Shown: one piece after another, positions 61,408-64,000 of the stretch | Position numbering within the stretch: position 1 is the first letter of the stretch | How the letters are laid out: every line of letters begins with the position of its first letter | Assembly: GCF_003054265.1 (NCBI RefSeq) | Contig: NZ_QBKT01000003.1 | Location: 124,001-188,000 of the forward strand | From: Kordia periserrulae | Lineage (GTDB): Bacteria; Bacteroidota; Bacteroidia; Flavobacteriales; Flavobacteriaceae | Length of the DNA stretch: 64,000 bases | Reading direction: 5' to 3' | The notes under the pieces: model-generated | What the model was told of the DNA's origin: nothing | Seen by the model: the letters and a program-made list of their open reading frames with translations, nothing else | Databases searched by the model: none | Program-made: the position numbers and the translations under genes

Positions 61408-62703
61408 TTAGTGTTTATTCTCTGATTTCTTATACACATATTCCAAGAGAAAACAGCCTACAATAATTCCTAAGGCGATATATACATCTAGTGGTTTTTC
61501 AGTAAAATGCTGTATCAATAATGCAATCATCGCAACAAAACATAATAATGCACCAATAAAGGGAATGCTTCTTTTTCCATCAATCTTTTTTGCGAGTTTA
61601 TATCCTGTGCAATTCACAATCGCAAACACTAGTAAAAAACCAACACTTCCTGCCGTAGAAATGCTTTCTAAAGGCAAGGTATTGACCAAAATGAGCGTTG
61701 CTATTGCTGTGATAAACAAGCCAATAGGTTGGTTCCATAATTTATGCGTAAATTCTCTAGGGAGCTCATCTTCTTCTGCAATTTCATAATTTACTCTACT
61801 ACCGCCATAAAGCGATGCATTGATGGCAGAAAAAGTAGATATCAATGCAGCAATGGTAATGATGGTAAATCCAACTTGTCCTAACATTGGTTTGGCAGCT
61901 TCCGCTAAAACATAATCTTGTGCCTTGGCAATTTGATCAAATTCCAACGAACCTACGGTAATCGTCGCAATGACAAAATACAAGGCAATCACAAAAAGGA
62001 TGGACCAATAATAGGCTTTCGGAATATTTTTTTTAGGATTTTTGATATCAGTCGCAGCGTTGGCAATCAATTCAAAACCTTCATACGCTACAAAAATAAC
62101 CATTCCAGCAGTGAGTAAATCGAAAGCAGCTTCCCAGTTTGCGGGAGATAATTGTGTCAAATTCGGATTTCCAATCAGTCCAAACATTCCTATACCTACA
62201 AACGACAGTAAAATAATAAGCTTGATGATAACAGCATACGATTCTATTTTGCCAACTATTTTAATACTGTAATAATTGATGGCTGTTGCCAGAATGATAA
62301 TGCTTGAAGAAAATATATGAGAATCTATAGTTGTATCACCTGTAAGTTGTAGTAAATTCGGCGCATACGAACCAAAAGCAGATGCATACAAAGCGAGCAT
62401 GATGATATAACTTACCCACAACAAATTGTTGATGCCACCACTAAAAATACCAACACCAAATCCTTCGTTGATAAACTTTACAGTACCGCCTTTATCAGGA
62501 AATTTCAAGGATAATTTTACGTAACTATACGAAGTAATCAGTGCAATACCACCTGCAATAAGAAAGGAAATTGGCGTGCCGCCTTTTGCTAAGGCAACGG
62601 CAAGTCCGAGAACCGCAAAAATTCCTCCACCAACCATACCGCCTATTCCAATAGACATGGCTTCTTTAAGACCTATTTTATCACTTTCGTTAGAATTAAT
62701 CAT
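61408..62703 (-). CDS. APC superfamily amino-acid permease
   Basis: A 431-residue transporter with about twelve membrane segments. The family start GLKEAMSIGIGGMVGGGIFAVLGLAVALAKGG and the middle VAYEGFELIANAATDIKNPKKNIPKA are characteristic. It carries amino acids or amines across the inner membrane; the substrate cannot be inferred. Its stop is directly adjacent to the convergent operon's last gene. Confidence 0.92.
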   Translation of the reverse strand: MINSNESDKIGLKEAMSIGIGGMVGGGIFAVLGLAVALAKGGTPISFLIAGGIALITSYSYVKLSLKFPDKGGTVKFINEGFGVGIFSGGINNLLWVSYIIMLALYASAFGSYAPNLLQLTGDTTIDSHIFSSSIIILATAINYYSIKIVGKIESYAVIIKLIILLSFVGIGMFGLIGNPNLTQLSPANWEAAFDLLTAGMVIFVAYEGFELIANAATDIKNPKKNIPKAYYWSILFVIALYFVIATITVGSLEFDQIAKAQDYVLAEAAKPMLGQVGFTIITIAALISTFSAINASLYGGSRVNYEIAEEDELPREFTHKLWNQPIGLFITAIATLILVNTLPLESISTAGSVGFLLVFAIVNCTGYKLAKKIDGKRSIPFIGALLCFVAMIALLIQHFTEKPLDVYIALGIIVGCFLLEYVYKKSENKH

Positions 62704-62715
62704 AAGAAATTATCA

Positions 62716-63288
62716 TTAGGCATTTCTACTCTTGATATTCGCTTTACACAATCGAATAATTTCAGTAATACGCTTTTCGCGAGTCGTCTCGCGTTTGGCT
62801 TGATTGAGCCAATATAAATAACTTTTTCGATAAGAAGGACTAAAATTTTGATAGTTTTCAAATGCTGTCGGATTGGCATCAAAAGCGATTTGTAAATCCT
62901 TCGGAACCATCAAGTTTTCTACATCATCCAGCGCTGTCCACGAACCGTCTTTGATAGCTTCAATCATTTTTTGCGAACCGCTTTCGTGCATTTTCCCTGC
63001 TGCAATCAATTCTACGATGTAGGTTTTATTCAATTTGCTCCACACGCTTTTGGGTTTGCGTGGACAAAAATATTGTCGCCTGCGTTCGTCGTCTAGTTTT
63101 TTAACAGTACTATCAATCCACCCAAAACACAGCGCGACTTTCACGGCTTCTTCCCAACGCATGCTTTCTGCATCAGAACTTACTTTGTAAAAAATCAAAT
63201 ACACACCTATAGACGTGTCGTGATTTTTTTCCAGCCACGCACGCCACTCGTTTTCGTTTTTAAAGTAGAGTTCTTTGTGTTTCGTCAT
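62716..63288 (-). CDS. YdeI/OmdA family protein
   Basis: A 190-residue protein of the YdeI (OmpD-associated) family: WEEAVKVALCFGWIDSTVKKLDDERRRQYFCPRKPKSVWSKLN is the family core, and the C-terminal FSPSYRKSYLYWLNQAKRETTREKRI is typical of the attached domain. Some relatives are called bacteriocin-protection proteins. It lies 12 bp upstream of the permease gene and 3 bp after the peptidase gene. Confidence 0.9.
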   Translation of the reverse strand: MTKHKELYFKNENEWRAWLEKNHDTSIGVYLIFYKVSSDAESMRWEEAVKVALCFGWIDSTVKKLDDERRRQYFCPRKPKSVWSKLNKTYIVELIAAGKMHESGSQKMIEAIKDGSWTALDDVENLMVPKDLQIAFDANPTAFENYQNFSPSYRKSYLYWLNQAKRETTREKRITEIIRLCKANIKSRNA

Positions 63289-63291
63289 ATA

Positions 63292-64000
63292 CTATCGGAA
63301 CGTTTTTGCAGGAAAGACAATCAAACTTTCATGACCGTTTTTGCTCACAGAAGCGATTCCAAAGTAATAATTATCTATCACAATGCCTTTGAGTGTATAT
63401 TCAGTTACATTGCCCACAAAGCGCGAATGTTGCCATTGTGGCGCTGTGGTATCACGCCAGTAAATCTTATATCCAATAATGTTGTCATCTTCTGATGCTG
63501 ACCATTTGAATTTGGCACTTGGTTCCACAATTCCGCCAATTTTCACATCTTTTGGCGGCAACGGTGACCACGCCAAACTCGCCAAATTAATTGCGTTTAC
63601 AGCGGTTAGTTTTTTAGCATAATCAAAATTAACACCTTCAATGACATCACCGTATTTGATGCCGTTTTCTTCACGAATATCTTGGTGTTGGCGATTGTAA
63701 TTTTCATGCGCTTCCATGATTCGAATTCCTGCAAAGCCCAAATCGTTAAACGGTCGGTGATGTCCGCCACGACCAAATCTGTCCAAACGGTAAATCATCA
63801 TTGGGTTCATTTCTGGCATGTAGGTTTGCGTTTGCTTGTGCACATAACGAGCCAATTGTCGCGAAATACCATCTACTTCACCACCGTAAAAACGTCTTGC
63901 TCTTCGTTCGCGCTCAGTTTCGTTGGCTGGAACAGGTTCAGAGAAAATTCGGAACGAACGGTTGTCAATCACGCCATCTACACCTTCAATATTTCCAATC
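63292..64000 (-). CDS. M28 family peptidase, C-terminal part (5' end outside window)
   Basis: The frame is open to the right edge; the GTG at 63972 is internal (IEGVDGVIDNR reads across it). GRGGHHRPFNDLGFAGIRIMEAHENYNRQH matches the metal- and substrate-binding end of M28 aminopeptidases, followed by a fibronectin-III-like domain (LASLAWSPLPP ... YKIYWRDTT) and a sorting-free C-terminus. A zinc exopeptidase, probably exported. Confidence 0.88.
   Translation of the reverse strand, partial: IGNIEGVDGVIDNRSFRIFSEPVPANETERERRARRFYGGEVDGISRQLARYVHKQTQTYMPEMNPMMIYRLDRFGRGGHHRPFNDLGFAGIRIMEAHENYNRQHQDIREENGIKYGDVIEGVNFDYAKKLTAVNAINLASLAWSPLPPKDVKIGGIVEPSAKFKWSASEDDNIIGYKIYWRDTTAPQWQHSRFVGNVTEYTLKGIVIDNYYFGIASVSKNGHESLIVFPAKTFR

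Overview
This window looks like chromosomal DNA from a marine flavobacterium (family Flavobacteriaceae, Kordia-like). The reasons are the strong A+T bias, the near absence of purine-rich ribosome sites, several TAnnTTTG promoter-like boxes, and typical families: a hybrid two-component system with propeller repeats, a TonB receptor with a CarboxypepD_reg-like domain, a LETM1-related protein, 2TM-domain proteins, and a MoxR/DUF58/DUF4350/DUF4129/SpoIIM cluster. The genus is inference. No rRNA, tRNA, CRISPR array or intact insertion sequence was seen.

Layout. 1-2080: oxyR (cut by the left edge), divergent dps, and a DUF2141 protein. 2081-4020: accessory stretch with 7-nt tandem repeats, an unannotated 50-residue double-glycine Cys-rich peptide, three palindromes spaced exactly 22 bp, a Cys/His-rich lipoprotein and an HNH endonuclease relic. 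4024-11720: membrane/MoxR cluster with divergent RDD and TRIC-family genes. 11823-20593: outer-membrane protein, cyclophilin lipoprotein, Nudix hydrolase, acyltransferase, a 161-bp palindrome, ECF sigma factor with a membrane partner, NDH-2, two YhhN-like proteins and a membrane hydrolase. 20754-31387: TonB receptor, acetaldehyde-type dehydrogenase with DUF779 and an AraC regulator, two paralogous membrane proteins, a PSD/PsiD-like decarboxylase and small genes. 31767-35382: TPR-like protein, then a LytS/LytTR system with three 2TM domains. 35459-38193: beta-barrel protein, PEP-mutase-like enzyme, and ada broken by one stop codon.

38270-45483 looks like an insertion. It carries a two-gene exported-protein unit and a 1471-residue hybrid regulator. 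A decayed copy of the 3' end of the LETM1-like gene lies on its left side and the intact gene on its right, so the segment sits between direct repeats. A smaller event of the same shape surrounds the gene at 23033-23548.

45484-56209: LETM1-like protein, Cu/Zn superoxide dismutase, S9 peptidase, sortilin-type propeller protein and amidohydrolase. 56388-61407: the most intriguing unit, a co-directional run of a lipoprotein, an FAD oxidase, an EndoG/NUC1-type nuclease, a CHAT caspase-like protease with two membrane segments, and a membrane coiled-coil protein. The last three are spaced only 15-16 bp apart. A protease plus nuclease plus membrane protein suggests a regulated cell-death or anti-phage module, which is inference. 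61408-64000: amino-acid permease, YdeI-family protein and the C-terminal part of an M28 peptidase cut by the right edge.
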